Shown here: in pieces, positions 8,283 through 15,945 of the stretch
How positions within the stretch are numbered: position 1 is the stretch's first letter
How the letters are laid out: each line of letters starts with the position of its first letter
DNA from: a virus
Virus record (IMG/VR): IMGVR_UViG_3300030060_005648
Coordinates: 1 to 25,274 of that record
Length of the DNA: 25,274 bases
Strand: one strand, 5' to 3'
Program-made: the position numbers and the translations under genes
The notes under the pieces: model-generated
Databases searched by the model: none
Told to the model about the DNA's origin: nothing
The model's input: the letters and a program-made list of their open reading frames with translations, nothing else

Positions 8283-8584
8283 TACTTATCTTCTATTGTG
8301 TTTTCAGCTATTTCTATATCTTTTATAAAACTATACTTATTCATAGCATTAGTTTTAAAAGCATTAAAAGCTTCTGTTGCTTCTTTTTGTGAAATTAGCT
8401 TTACTTTAAATGTTTCTCTATACTCTCCATCCCCAGAAGCTAATGTAACAGTAGTTACTCCAGGTAATGCTCTTAGTAATTCAGCTAAATTACCTACTTT
8501 TTCGCTTCCATCAAAAATTACTTGTACCATACCTTCGTATGTACTGTAATTAATCTCTTCTTTTAATATATCCAATAACTTCAT
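8282..8584 (-). CDS. Small uncharacterised neck-region protein
   Basis: 100 aa, overlapping both neighbours by one base (TAATG on each side). After a short helix (MKLLDILKEEI) comes a likely beta-alpha-beta fold: VQVIFDGSEKVGNLAELLR, LPGVTTVTLASGD, ETFKVKLISQKEATEAF, then YSFIKDIEIAENT. The pattern of a strand, helix, then L-P-G-V-T-x-V and another strand resembles ferredoxin- or ACT-like small domains. I know no characterised homologue. Lying between gp13-like and gp14-like genes, it is probably a connector component or assembly factor. Confidence 0.65.
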   Translation of the reverse strand: MKLLDILKEEINYSTYEGMVQVIFDGSEKVGNLAELLRALPGVTTVTLASGDGEYRETFKVKLISQKEATEAFNAFKTNAMNKYSFIKDIEIAENTIEDK

Positions 8585-9798
8585 TAACCAACGTATATAG
8601 TCATAGGTACTCCACCTAATGCATCATTTAAAAATTTAGTATTATTAGCTTGATTTTCCAACTGACCTGATATAGAAGCTGTATTTAGTATCTCTCTAAG
8701 TTCAGTTACGTATGCTTCTTTCTCACTTCTCACATCAGCAAGTAGATCTGCCTGGTTTAAAGTAGCTTCTGCACCAGGAACTGGTACTGTTTGGTACTTT
8801 CCTCTTACATACGCTAACATTTCTTTAGCTAAACTAGAGGCATATTTAAATATCCACTGTCTACCTATAGAATTTATTTCAGAATATATAGGATTGTTAG
8901 TAGGAACATTAGATATGTTAGTAATTAAGTTACTATCGTTGTTAGAATAGTAAGATCCACCTGATCCTTGTACTCCTCCTACTAATTCAGCACTAGAAGT
9001 TATATTTAAACCGTCATCTACAAATCTTTTTTCGTTTTCGATGTAGTAATCTATCTTTAACGACCCTGATTCTTTAGGTATAGGGAATATCCTTAGTTGA
9101 TTATTGTGTACTTCAAAGCTATATGCCGATCTTCTTATCTGATCGTTAAATTCTATAGCTTGAGTCTTTAAAATATCGAAAGATGCAGGCATTAATAAGA
9201 AATTTACCCCTGGACTGAATGATCCGAAGTCAAAAGCGTCCATAAGTGATTGAATACCTGTACCTGTACCAGCATATGGGTCAAAAAACCTTTGTATTGC
9301 TGGTGGAGCTTCATAATATATCTTTCTTATCTCTATTCTACTGTTTACTCCTTGAGAAGTTGCCCATTTTTGTAGATCATAGTCTTGAATAGAGCTAGTT
9401 AAGTCAAGCATACCACTATGAAGTGTAGTTTCACCTCCTACTCCGGCTTCCATACCGTATTGTTTAGATACTCTTACACTATTCTGTAGTGAAGGTCTAA
9501 TTAAAGTAGTATTTACTGCTTCTCCTTGTATACCTCCTTGTAATCCACTAAATGATTGAGCTATTTGTTGTTGATATACTTCTGTACCGTAAGTAGTTAC
9601 TGCTTCTTCAAAGCAAGCAAAGAAAGAACCCGATTGAAGTTCAACATCCATCATTGGAAACCCTAATTTTCTTGCGCAGAAGTCAGCTACCTTAGGAGCA
9701 TCCTTTTGAAATTCTAAATCATCATCATAAAATCCGAAAGGTGTCATTTCACCTGCTATAAAGTTAGCAGAACCGTCATATATTACTATATTTGCCAT
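8584..9798 (-). CDS. Putative neck/head-tail connector protein (gp13-like)
   Basis: 404 aa, somewhat longer than T4 gp13 (309 aa). It begins MANIVIYDGSANFIAGEMTP and contains ARKLGFPMMDVELQSGSFFA, FEEAVTTYGTEVYQQQIAQS, the distinctive RFFDPYAGTGTGIQSLMDAF, LMPASFDILKTQAIEFNDQI and RRSAYSFEVHNNQLRIFPIP. These are features I associate with a conserved structural protein in marine T4-like phages, placed after the capsid gene and before gp14/gp15-type genes. The last ~90 residues are helical (WIFKYASSLAKEMLAYVRGK). The gap from the preceding stop is 6 bases. The gp13 name rests on order and function by analogy; a different connector protein is the main alternative. Confidence 0.55.
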   Translation of the reverse strand: MANIVIYDGSANFIAGEMTPFGFYDDDLEFQKDAPKVADFCARKLGFPMMDVELQSGSFFACFEEAVTTYGTEVYQQQIAQSFSGLQGGIQGEAVNTTLIRPSLQNSVRVSKQYGMEAGVGGETTLHSGMLDLTSSIQDYDLQKWATSQGVNSRIEIRKIYYEAPPAIQRFFDPYAGTGTGIQSLMDAFDFGSFSPGVNFLLMPASFDILKTQAIEFNDQIRRSAYSFEVHNNQLRIFPIPKESGSLKIDYYIENEKRFVDDGLNITSSAELVGGVQGSGGSYYSNNDSNLITNISNVPTNNPIYSEINSIGRQWIFKYASSLAKEMLAYVRGKYQTVPVPGAEATLNQADLLADVRSEKEAYVTELREILNTASISGQLENQANNTKFLNDALGGVPMTIYVG

Positions 9799-9804
9799 AT
9801 TTTA

Positions 9805-10233
9805 TTATTTAGATACTAAAAAGTATTCTACTGTTGATACAAGATCTACTGGTTGAGCTTTTACTTTTACAATATTATCGAAACTTCCTGTTGCTACGTC
9901 TTGAAAGCTACCTGTTAGAAAGGTATTATCAAACATAAAGCTTCCTGATGCTCCTACTATCATATTATAAGTCTCGTTTGAAGAAGATAATTGTAATATA
10001 ACAGAACCTGTAGAATGATTAGTAAATCTAAAATATAGTAAACTACTACTAATAAATTGACCAGCTCCTTCTCCTCCTGAAAAGTCTACTACATCAGTAA
10101 ATGAACCTGAAGAAATGTTAAAAGTTCTTTCATCATGGAAACTAGCTGAAGGGATATTAACTTCGAAATCAGTTCCTCTTTCTTTACCTTCTATTTTAAC
10201 TCTTTCTCTTATATTGTAATTTAAAGTTGCCAT
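9805..10233 (-). CDS. Uncharacterised beta-rich virion protein
   Basis: 142 aa, first gene after the terminator at 10259-10284, so probably first in the neck-fibre transcription unit. It begins MATLNYNIRERVKIEGKERG and is rich in Ser, Phe and Thr with alternating strands (ASFHDERTFNISSGSFTDVV, SSLLYFRFTNHSTGSVILQL, MIVGASGSFMFDNTFLTGSF), ending VSTVEYFLVSK. A single small beta-sandwich is likely. There is no signal peptide or membrane span. It could be a head decoration or neck protein. I do not recognise a named family. Confidence 0.65.
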   Translation of the reverse strand: MATLNYNIRERVKIEGKERGTDFEVNIPSASFHDERTFNISSGSFTDVVDFSGGEGAGQFISSSLLYFRFTNHSTGSVILQLSSSNETYNMIVGASGSFMFDNTFLTGSFQDVATGSFDNIVKVKAQPVDLVSTVEYFLVSK

Positions 10234-10247
10234 TATATATCTTTTTT

Positions 10248-10256
10248 TATAAATAG
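10248..10256 (-). promoter_or_regulatory. CTATTTATA boundary motif; candidate promoter of neck-fibre unit
   Basis: Minus-strand CTATTTATA lies just after the T-run of the terminator and 14 bases before the ATG at 10233. A new transcript must start near here if the terminator works, which makes this the best-placed copy for a promoter. Confidence 0.45.
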
Positions 10257-10258
10257 TT

Positions 10259-10284
10259 AAAAAAAAAGAGGCCCGAAGGCCTCT
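10259..10284 (-). terminator. Rho-independent terminator after the 78-aa membrane protein
   Basis: On the minus strand AGAGGCC, loop TTCG, GGCCTCT, then nine T (10267 down to 10259). This is a perfect 7-bp stem with a stable UUCG tetraloop and U-tract, 11 bases past the stop at 10296. Confidence 0.95.
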
Positions 10285-10295
10285 CTTAGTTATTC

Positions 10296-10532
10296 TTAAC
10301 CTTTCTTTTTCAGAATGTGGTATAAGACGAAGGCACCTACTAGTCCTAGTAAACCTTCAGCATTCAATCCACCTAATATTCCCATGATATTATCTACCAC
10401 TGAAATAGCAGGCCAGAACGGAATGTTAGCACCTTTGAATAGTACTTCAAGTACAACCCCCAGTGCAATTAAACTTACACCGATTTCTGTTAGTTGATTG
10501 GCCCAAGAGCCTATCTTCTTTAAAAAATCCAT
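10296..10532 (-). CDS. Small two-helix membrane protein, holin-like
   Basis: 78 aa, ATG start preceded by an A/T-rich leader. After an amphipathic start (MDFLKKIGSWANQLTE) comes a hydrophobic span at about 17-32 (IGVSLIALGVVLEVLF), a loop containing NIPFWPAISVVDN, a Gly-rich stretch, then a second span at about 60-74 (GLLGLVGAFVLYHIL), and a basic end KKKG. Two spans, short loop and charged tail resemble small holins, but many phage membrane proteins look like this and no lysin gene is seen in the window. It is the only gene here enclosed by two terminators, one on each side, so it probably has its own promoter and expression level. An inner-membrane assembly role is the alternative. Confidence 0.75.
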   Translation of the reverse strand: MDFLKKIGSWANQLTEIGVSLIALGVVLEVLFKGANIPFWPAISVVDNIMGILGGLNAEGLLGLVGAFVLYHILKKKG

Positions 10533-10600
10533 ATTTATTTGGTTTTTAGTTAGACAAAAGATAACTGTCCGACTTCAATTAAGAAAGGAATTCCATGTTA

Positions 10601-10610
10601 ATAAATAGGC
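10601..10610 (-). promoter_or_regulatory. Variant boundary motif GCCTATTTAT before the 78-aa gene
   Basis: Minus strand GCCTATTTATTAACATGG directly follows the T-run of the capsid-gene terminator. It matches CTATTTAT but has T in place of the final A. It sits 68 bases before the membrane-protein ATG and is the natural place for that gene's promoter. A mini-frame MEFLS starts inside the leader. Confidence 0.35.
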
Positions 10611-10637
10611 AAAAAAAAAGCGGCCCAGAAGGACCGC
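10611..10637 (-). terminator. Rho-independent terminator after the major capsid gene
   Basis: On the minus strand GCGGTCC, loop TTCT, GGGCCGC (seven pairs including one G-T wobble), followed by nine T. It lies 29 bases beyond the capsid stop at 10667 and would end the head-gene transcript there. Confidence 0.93.
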
Positions 10638-10666
10638 CTTTCTCTTAAAAAATCTATAGATTAATC

Positions 10667-12265
10667 TTATAAATCATTCATATCTGAAATAAAGACTTTT
10701 CCGTAGAATTCAGGTCTTATCATCTTCTTAGCATATCTAGTCATGATACCTTTTCTTGGAGTGAAGGTCTCAGGATCGTATACTAGAGGAGTCATAAGTA
10801 ATGGTATATACGGTGAGTAAACCGCTCCAGTTTCTAAGAATTGTGAACCTCTATATCCCATAAGAATAATATTCTCAGTCATATAAGGGTTTTTATAAAC
10901 TCTGAATCTGTTAGCTAAGCTTCCTACTCTTTGTACACCAAAGTTGAAATCAGCCTGATCTCCGTCAGTGTTAGCTGCATATCCTGGAATAGATTCTAGA
11001 ATAGTAGCAACGTTTGGAGAACATACTAAGAAGTTCGCACCACCTCTAAGAGTTTTTTGGTGAATCTTATTAGATACTTTTTGGATTTTAGTTCCTAAAG
11101 TTTGGAACCACTGTCCTTGAGTATTATAAAATCCTGGACTTAATGTAGCCCAAGCTGTACCATTCCAAACTTTGTTTGAAACGACAGACCATCTCTCAGT
11201 TGTTACTGCGTCATTAATAAGCATGTCTAGGATCTCAAGATCAATCTCCATTGAGATATACTCACTCAATAAAGAAGTTAACTCAGCCTCAGCGTCGATG
11301 CTGTGGTATGCGTTAAGATCTTGAGCGAATTCTGGAGTCCATTGTGCTTTTAGTTTTCTAGTTTTAGCAACAATTGCTTCACTAGCTAATCTTACGTCGA
11401 TAGACGGGATTTTAATAGATGTGTCAACAGCAGCAGTTGAATTTGCTTCGAAGTCACCTCTTGCGTTATCATCTGGTTGTACGTGATATAATACAGTAGA
11501 AGCAGGATTTTTAACTGTTAGGTTAGATGCAGTTACAACGAAAGTAACGTCATCACCAGATACAGTAGTTAATTCTGGGTTACTAGTAATATCTACAGAA
11601 GCAGAAAATAATCTAAATGCTCTAACTGCTTTATAATCAGGTCTTGCACCAGCGGCTTTTCCTGACAAATCAGCTGTAACAGTTCTAAATTCTGATACGA
11701 TTAGATCATCATTGTATCCAATTGAAGAAGAAACCGCAGATCCAGTAGTAATAGTTTCAGTGTGTGAAGCTGAATTTACTGTATATCCGAATTGTCCAGC
11801 GCCATAAAGACCACCAGAAACTTCCTCATCAACAGACATTTTGTTAGAAGCAGAAGATACATTACCATACAAGTTATCACCAGCTGTTCTTCCTCCTACA
11901 GAGTCTCCATATTTGAAGTCTAGGTAGAATACAAGTCCTGAAGGTAAATTCATTGGTTGTACAGAAACGAAATCTTGAGCAACGATTTGAGCAAATACTT
12001 TTCTAACTAAAGGTAGAGCTACACCAGCCCAGTTCTCACCAGCTCCAGCAGTGAAAGTAGCAGACCCTCCGTGACCGGAAGTGTTTGCTTCAGCAACGAT
12101 TTGTTTAGCTTGGTTTTCTAAGATAACAGCCATGTTATTTTTGACTCTATTATCTTCGATACCTTCTAACAAACCAGATGCTTCCCACTTAGAAGCTAAT
12201 TTTTCAGAATCCTTTAGCATGCTCTTATAAGTATTTGAGCTCTCTAATAGGTTGTTAATTTCCAT
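10667..12265 (-). CDS. 23: Major capsid protein (gp23-like)
   Basis: 532 aa, close to T4 gp23 (521 aa). The N-terminal ~59 residues are a helical, charged delta region ending QIVAE; the site V-A-E/A (E59/A60) matches the I/L-x-E consensus of T4-type prohead proteases, and T4 gp23 is cut after residue 65 in the same way. The mature chain would begin ANTSGHGGSATFTAGAGENW. Later hallmarks are FAQIVAQDFVSVQPMNLPSG, FYLDFKYGD, AKTRKLKAQWTPEFAQDLNA, HSIDAEAELTSLLSEYISME and a C-terminal GIMTRYAKKMIRPEFYGKVF. Together these identify an HK97-fold T4-superfamily capsid protein. It follows the scaffold gene and is closed by a strong terminator. Confidence 0.95.
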   Translation of the reverse strand: MEINNLLESSNTYKSMLKDSEKLASKWEASGLLEGIEDNRVKNNMAVILENQAKQIVAEANTSGHGGSATFTAGAGENWAGVALPLVRKVFAQIVAQDFVSVQPMNLPSGLVFYLDFKYGDSVGGRTAGDNLYGNVSSASNKMSVDEEVSGGLYGAGQFGYTVNSASHTETITTGSAVSSSIGYNDDLIVSEFRTVTADLSGKAAGARPDYKAVRAFRLFSASVDITSNPELTTVSGDDVTFVVTASNLTVKNPASTVLYHVQPDDNARGDFEANSTAAVDTSIKIPSIDVRLASEAIVAKTRKLKAQWTPEFAQDLNAYHSIDAEAELTSLLSEYISMEIDLEILDMLINDAVTTERWSVVSNKVWNGTAWATLSPGFYNTQGQWFQTLGTKIQKVSNKIHQKTLRGGANFLVCSPNVATILESIPGYAANTDGDQADFNFGVQRVGSLANRFRVYKNPYMTENIILMGYRGSQFLETGAVYSPYIPLLMTPLVYDPETFTPRKGIMTRYAKKMIRPEFYGKVFISDMNDL

Positions 12266-12290
12266 AATTTCTAAAAAAATTTAAAATTTG

Positions 12291-13496
12291 TTATTTAATA
12301 ATACCGGCTAATTTTTGCATTCTTCTAACAGTTTCAGAAACTTCATTAATTACTTCTGGTTTACCAGATGCAGTAGTTCCTGTTGCTTTAGATGCCATGC
12401 CTAGTTTAGTCTTAGCTTCTTTGATATTGTTTTTAGTTTCTTTTTTACTAACAACATTATCTGAAACTGTTTCATAAACTAATTTAACCTCTTTTACAGT
12501 TTCTGCTTTATCAAAAGCAGCTATAATGTTAACCTTTTGACTTTCAGAAAGGTCGTTTGATTTAAAGATTTTGTTAACGTAAAGTAATTTTGAATTTAGA
12601 ATATTTACTTCATTCAATTCACTTTTAAGAGTTTTGATAGTCTCTAAAGCTTGAGCTAGATCTGATTTGCTTTCTTCTAATGCTTGTTCTTCAGCATCTC
12701 CGATAACACCTTCAGCTTCTTTCTCAACTTCATTGAAATCCTCTTCACCGTCTTTATCTTCGTTAATATTTACGTCTACCTTCTGTCTGTGGTTATCAGC
12801 ATTAGGTTTAGCATTGAACTCGTCTAATTCTTCTTCACTTACTGAAGATTCAAGTTCTCTAATTAACTCATCAAGATCGATTTCTTCCTCGTCCTCACCA
12901 GGCATGTCCATTGGTTCTTCTACAGCATCAGGCTCATCACCCATACCTTCGATATCACCAGCATCCATATCCATAGCAGGCTCTTCGTCAGCGCCCATTT
13001 CTTGACTAATAATATCTCTAATTAAGTCTTTGAATTGATCTACACTTAAATCAGAAATATCCTCATCACCTTTAGGCTCGTCTTCAACCTCCGCTTCGTC
13101 CTCAGATTCGTCTGAGTCATCCTCCGCTTCGTTTTTTTCATCGTCAGCATGCATTGCTTCGTCTTTATTGTCTCCGTGAGCTTCCTCCATATCGTCGTCA
13201 TGTTTAGCTTCTTCTACTTCTTCAAGAGATTCTTCCATGTTATCTTTCTCCTTCTTAGGAGCTTCTTCCATGTTGTCTTTCTCTTTCTTAGGAGCTTCTT
13301 CCATAGTTTCGTCGTCTTTTTTCTTAGGCGCTTCTTCTATTTTAGAATCTTCCATTTCTTGTAGTTTTGCAGCTAACATATCTTTTAAATGTGGAGTTAG
13401 AGTTTCTTCTAATGCTTCCTTAGCGTTAGCAATAGCAGCAGCTCTTACAGACTTAGCTTCAGCAATAGCTTGCTTAAATAAATCTTTGTTTGCCAT
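12291..13496 (-). CDS. 22: Prohead core/scaffold protein (gp22-like)
   Basis: 401 aa, very acidic. The N-terminus MANKDLFKQAIAEAKSVRAA contains I-A-E/A at E13/A14, like the cleavage site near the start of T4 gp22. Residues about 57-89 carry an 11-residue tandem repeat (MEEAPKKEKDN) and residues 90-260 are dominated by Asp and Glu. The C-terminal third is a helical coiled coil (LAQALETIKTLKSELNEV, SKLLYVNKIFKSNDLSE) ending in VSETVRRMQKLAGIIK, an ending I associate with gp22-type proteins. In T4 such a protein forms the internal core that shapes the prohead and is destroyed by the gp21 protease. Position between protease and capsid genes matches T4. Length exceeds T4 gp22 (269 aa), mainly because of the acidic region. 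Confidence 0.88.
   Translation of the reverse strand: MANKDLFKQAIAEAKSVRAAAIANAKEALEETLTPHLKDMLAAKLQEMEDSKIEEAPKKKDDETMEEAPKKEKDNMEEAPKKEKDNMEESLEEVEEAKHDDDMEEAHGDNKDEAMHADDEKNEAEDDSDESEDEAEVEDEPKGDEDISDLSVDQFKDLIRDIISQEMGADEEPAMDMDAGDIEGMGDEPDAVEEPMDMPGEDEEEIDLDELIRELESSVSEEELDEFNAKPNADNHRQKVDVNINEDKDGEEDFNEVEKEAEGVIGDAEEQALEESKSDLAQALETIKTLKSELNEVNILNSKLLYVNKIFKSNDLSESQKVNIIAAFDKAETVKEVKLVYETVSDNVVSKKETKNNIKEAKTKLGMASKATGTTASGKPEVINEVSETVRRMQKLAGIIK
13226..13327 (-). repeat. Tandem 33-base repeat within the scaffold gene
   Basis: Three consecutive units at 13226-13258, 13259-13291 and 13292-13327 (the last 36 bases and diverged) encode variants of MEEAPKKEKDN. The first two differ at only a few bases, so the array is recent and may vary in copy number between relatives. 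Confidence 0.85.
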
Positions 13497-13636
13497 TTTT
13501 AAAAAAAAATTGTTGTGATTGTACGATTATTAAGAATCGTAATAGGGATTATAATTTGTTTGATACAATATATAAGATTGTATATTCTTATATAAATATA
13601 TACTTTTTCTGGAAACCTATTTTCTTGGTTTTATTA
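13497..13636 (-). promoter_or_regulatory. 140-base leader of the scaffold-capsid unit
   Basis: This is the longest gap in the head cluster. It holds a TATTTATA copy at 13591-13598 inside a run of alternating A/T, then a 7-bp hairpin, TACGATT and AATCGTA around a 6-base loop (13522-13541), then a T/A tract right before the scaffold ATG. The layout suggests a separate promoter and a structured 5' leader for the most highly expressed genes, consistent with their need in excess over the portal and protease. Confidence 0.5.
13591..13598 (-). promoter_or_regulatory. TATTTATA boundary motif before the scaffold gene
   Basis: Minus-strand TATTTATA about 94 bases upstream of the scaffold ATG. Unlike the closely spaced copies it leaves room for a leader that includes the hairpin at 13522-13541. 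Confidence 0.35.
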
Positions 13637-14491
13637 TTAAACTAAAGAGTACAGTGGATAGTAAAGTTCCATATACTTATCGTAAAGATCCTTATTACTT
13701 AATTTTCCTTCACTCCACGGGTCTAGTAAATCTTTCTGATAATTAGTGTTAAGTACTTCTTTTTGTTGCGCTTTGCTCAAGTAATCATCTTTACTCCCTC
13801 CTTTATCCCAAACACTAGAATCATCTCTAAAATGTCCAATTTTTCCATCACTTTTGTTTTCTTCTTGGAAAGCACTTTGAACAAAGAACATTGCCCTTGT
13901 TATTTCGATATGAAGAAAAAATCCTTCAGGATTAGGACCTGTAAATGTATCAACTGTTGCAACAGCGTAAATTGAACCTTCACCTTTTTCAGCTTCTGTA
14001 GGATCTTTTTTAAATGCATCTTTAAATGATACGGGTTCTTCTTTGTACACTACTGGTTCATCATCATCTTCTATGTAATAATCATCAATATCATCACCAA
14101 GTCTTTCGGTTTGAGGAAATAAATAATCTAAATAATTATCCCATTTATCATCGAATCCTTCATATCCGCTTTCTTCTTGATAATAACCAGCTATTAATTT
14201 ACCAATATCTGAAGCTGGTTCATCAAAATAATCGGCTACATCTTCAGCATCTTTCCAAGTTGCAGCTGCTTTCATAAAACTAACTATTTCTTCATCTTCA
14301 TAATCATCAAAACCATTTTGTTCTTGCATTATGCTATATACTTCACCAGCTAGATTATCATCTTTAACTTCAGGAAATTTTTTTTGAAAATCCTCCCATG
14401 AAAGATCAGCTATTGCTTCTTCTGAAATAAGCTTACTTTGAGCAGTAAGTTTGTTTTCAACTAAAAATTTTCTTAAATTAAAGTTTTTCAT
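13637..14491 (-). CDS. Acidic putative internal head protein with capsid-targeting-like leader
   Basis: 284 aa. Its ATG shares a base with the protease stop (TAATG). The first residues MKNFNLRKFLVENKLTAQSK match the leader of three other proteins in the window; L-V-E/N at residues 10-13 is a candidate prohead-protease site. The rest is strongly acidic (EDEEIVSFMKAA, DDIDDYYIEDDDEP) with many aromatic residues, and includes a more structured segment EGSIYAVATVDTFTGPNPEG and FFLHIEITRAMFFVQSAFQE. No enzyme family is recognisable. Lying between protease and scaffold, it is well placed to be a core component or a protein delivered inside the head. In T4, internal proteins carry such leaders; here the role is inferred. 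Confidence 0.75.
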   Translation of the reverse strand: MKNFNLRKFLVENKLTAQSKLISEEAIADLSWEDFQKKFPEVKDDNLAGEVYSIMQEQNGFDDYEDEEIVSFMKAAATWKDAEDVADYFDEPASDIGKLIAGYYQEESGYEGFDDKWDNYLDYLFPQTERLGDDIDDYYIEDDDEPVVYKEEPVSFKDAFKKDPTEAEKGEGSIYAVATVDTFTGPNPEGFFLHIEITRAMFFVQSAFQEENKSDGKIGHFRDDSSVWDKGGSKDDYLSKAQQKEVLNTNYQKDLLDPWSEGKLSNKDLYDKYMELYYPLYSLV

Positions 14492-15069
14492 TATGCTCTT
14501 AAAATATCGTTAATAATATTGTCTAGATTAAAATATTTAGATACTTTACCTTTACCTTCATTTAATGATACAGGGTTCATAAATGCACCATGTGTAGAAG
14601 GATTAGATACAAAGTCCCAGCATACTAGTTCAAAATCAGGCTGTACTTCTAAATGTCCTTCGTTTGTTTGTTGAACTGATCCGGTACCTCTAGATGATAT
14701 ACCAATAGTATGACCAGCTTTTATAATTTCTTTTACTATATTACCAGCAGGGGTATTCAATAGCTCTACCTTACCCATCAAGTCATCACCATCCCAATAT
14801 AACTCTTTAACTATGTGAGAAGCGTTTTTTAAAGAGACTACGGGCGTTTCAGGATGATCTAACTCTCCAAAAGCATTTCCTTTTTGAACGAACTCTTTCA
14901 CGTATTTTTCCGCTTCTCTTTTAAGAAGATCTTTACTATATACTCTACCGTTTTGATTCTCTGCTGAAGCTCTTTGCATTACTCCTTCAACTTCAAATAC
15001 ACCAGGTCTGGTTTTTGATTCTTTTAAGGTAGGTTTAAAAGGTGTTACGTCTACTAATAATTGTGCCAT
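14491..15069 (-). CDS. 21: Prohead maturation protease (gp21-like)
   Basis: 192 aa from ATG 15069 (MAQLLVDVTPFKP). An in-frame TTG at 15081 could add four residues but would overlap the upstream stop; the ATG lies 4 bases past it and is preferred. T4 gp21 is 212 aa. Hallmarks are GVMQRASAENQNGRVYSKDL, GNAFGELDHPETPVV with H72, and AGHTIGISSRGTGSV with S125/S126, which correspond to the catalytic His and Ser of T4-type prohead serine proteases with a herpesvirus-assemblin-like fold. The enzyme would cut scaffold, capsid and internal proteins after x-E. An L-K-E/S site at residues 15-18 could serve self-processing. Flanking genes encode proteins with likely cleavage sites. Confidence 0.92.
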   Translation of the reverse strand: MAQLLVDVTPFKPTLKESKTRPGVFEVEGVMQRASAENQNGRVYSKDLLKREAEKYVKEFVQKGNAFGELDHPETPVVSLKNASHIVKELYWDGDDLMGKVELLNTPAGNIVKEIIKAGHTIGISSRGTGSVQQTNEGHLEVQPDFELVCWDFVSNPSTHGAFMNPVSLNEGKGKVSKYFNLDNIINDILRA

Positions 15070-15073
15070 AATT

Positions 15074-15319
15074 TTATCCAATTAAGTCTTGTCTTCCGAT
15101 TGCTTTAAGAATAACTTCTGATCTTTTATCTAGATCTTGATAAGCTGCATCTTCTTGATTAAATTCAGCAGCACCATCTATTATAGCTTTTACAAATTCA
15201 GCAATAGATACTCCATTATTATCAGCAGCTATAAATTCTTGTATAGCTTGTGAAGCTAATTGTTCATTAACTGTAGTTTTATTTTCAGCTAAAAATTTTC
15301 TTAAATCGAAGGTTTTCAT
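15074..15319 (-). CDS. Small putative internal head protein with capsid-targeting-like leader
   Basis: 81 aa. It opens MKTFDLRKFLAENKTTVNEQ, with L-A-E/N at residues 10-13 as candidate prohead-protease site. After removal of 12 residues about 69 would remain: a helical, mildly acidic domain (ASQAIQEFIAADNNGVSIAE, FVKAIIDGAAEFNQED, SEVILKAIGRQDLIG) without known motifs. It starts 12 bases after the 202-aa gene and stops 4 bases before the protease ATG. Size is comparable to T4 internal and core proteins, but no sequence similarity is claimed beyond the leader logic. Confidence 0.75.
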   Translation of the reverse strand: MKTFDLRKFLAENKTTVNEQLASQAIQEFIAADNNGVSIAEFVKAIIDGAAEFNQEDAAYQDLDKRSEVILKAIGRQDLIG

Positions 15320-15331
15320 TTTTTATTCTTT

Positions 15332-15940
15332 TTATTTTATTGCTCCTTTATCTTTTAAGGCTTGAACGTACATATCAGCATATTCTTCATAAGGAACCTC
15401 TAAATCTATTCCTTTTTGTTTTCTTGCTTGACCACGATAATAATCATCTAATTCTTGTGCTAAACCTTGTCTTATGTCGTAGTTCTTCTTATTAAACCCA
15501 GGAATATCAAGTTCTGGGTATTTTGTTCTCCATACTTTATTTAAATTCCTTTTATCATGAGTATGGTAATACCAATCTTCATGTCTATTTGATCCTGCTT
15601 CATCCCATATCATTGTTCTAACTACAGGAACACCTAATTGTCTTTTCATCACACCATAGGATATATACTCATAATCTTCATCCTGAAAGTATTTAATTAT
15701 ATCAGCCGGTGCTTTGCCTTTAATACCTTTTGCTAATTTATCACTTATTGTAACTCCATGTTCTTCATCCAGAAATATAAGTATAGCTTTATCTCTATCA
15801 CTATATGATTCTATATCTTCAATATCTTCAAAAACTTCAGGTGAACCCATTGAAAGATATTTTTTTACGAATCTTGAAGATACATCTTCTTTTAGTAAAC
15901 GATTTTCTGCTAAATATTTTCTTAAGTCAAAATTTTTCAT
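15332..15940 (-). CDS. Putative internal head protein with capsid-targeting-like leader
   Basis: 202 aa, ATG 5 bases after the 779-aa gene. It begins MKNFDLRKYLAENRLLKEDV, the same leader as at 14491, 15319 and 24336, with L-A-E/N at residues 10-13. The remaining ~190 residues look like a folded soluble protein with mixed charge: ESYSDRDKAILIFLDEEHGV, TISDKLAKGIKGKAPADI, RQLGVPVVRTMIWDEAGS, RHEDWYYHTHDKRNLNKVWR and ELDDYYRGQARKQKG. Clustered His, Trp and Tyr around residues 118-135 hint at a binding or catalytic site, but I recognise no family. If packaged with DNA it might act in the host at infection; that is speculation. Confidence 0.72.
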   Translation of the reverse strand: MKNFDLRKYLAENRLLKEDVSSRFVKKYLSMGSPEVFEDIEDIESYSDRDKAILIFLDEEHGVTISDKLAKGIKGKAPADIIKYFQDEDYEYISYGVMKRQLGVPVVRTMIWDEAGSNRHEDWYYHTHDKRNLNKVWRTKYPELDIPGFNKKNYDIRQGLAQELDDYYRGQARKQKGIDLEVPYEEYADMYVQALKDKGAIK

Positions 15941-15945
15941 TTACT

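Noticed and set aside
12667-13005. Plus-strand open frame of 112 codons rich in Ser
   Set aside because: It is the antisense of the Glu/Asp/Ser-rich part of the scaffold gene; codon bias of acidic codons on one strand makes Ser-rich open frames on the other.
13149-13518. Plus-strand open frames with many Phe/Ser opposite the scaffold repeat
   Set aside because: Antisense shadows of the Lys/Glu repeat; composition is unlike any real protein in the window.
15070-15081. Upstream TTG extension of the protease gene (MDKI)
   Set aside because: The TTG start lies within the preceding gene; ATG at 15069 is 4 bases past that stop and gives the expected N-terminus.
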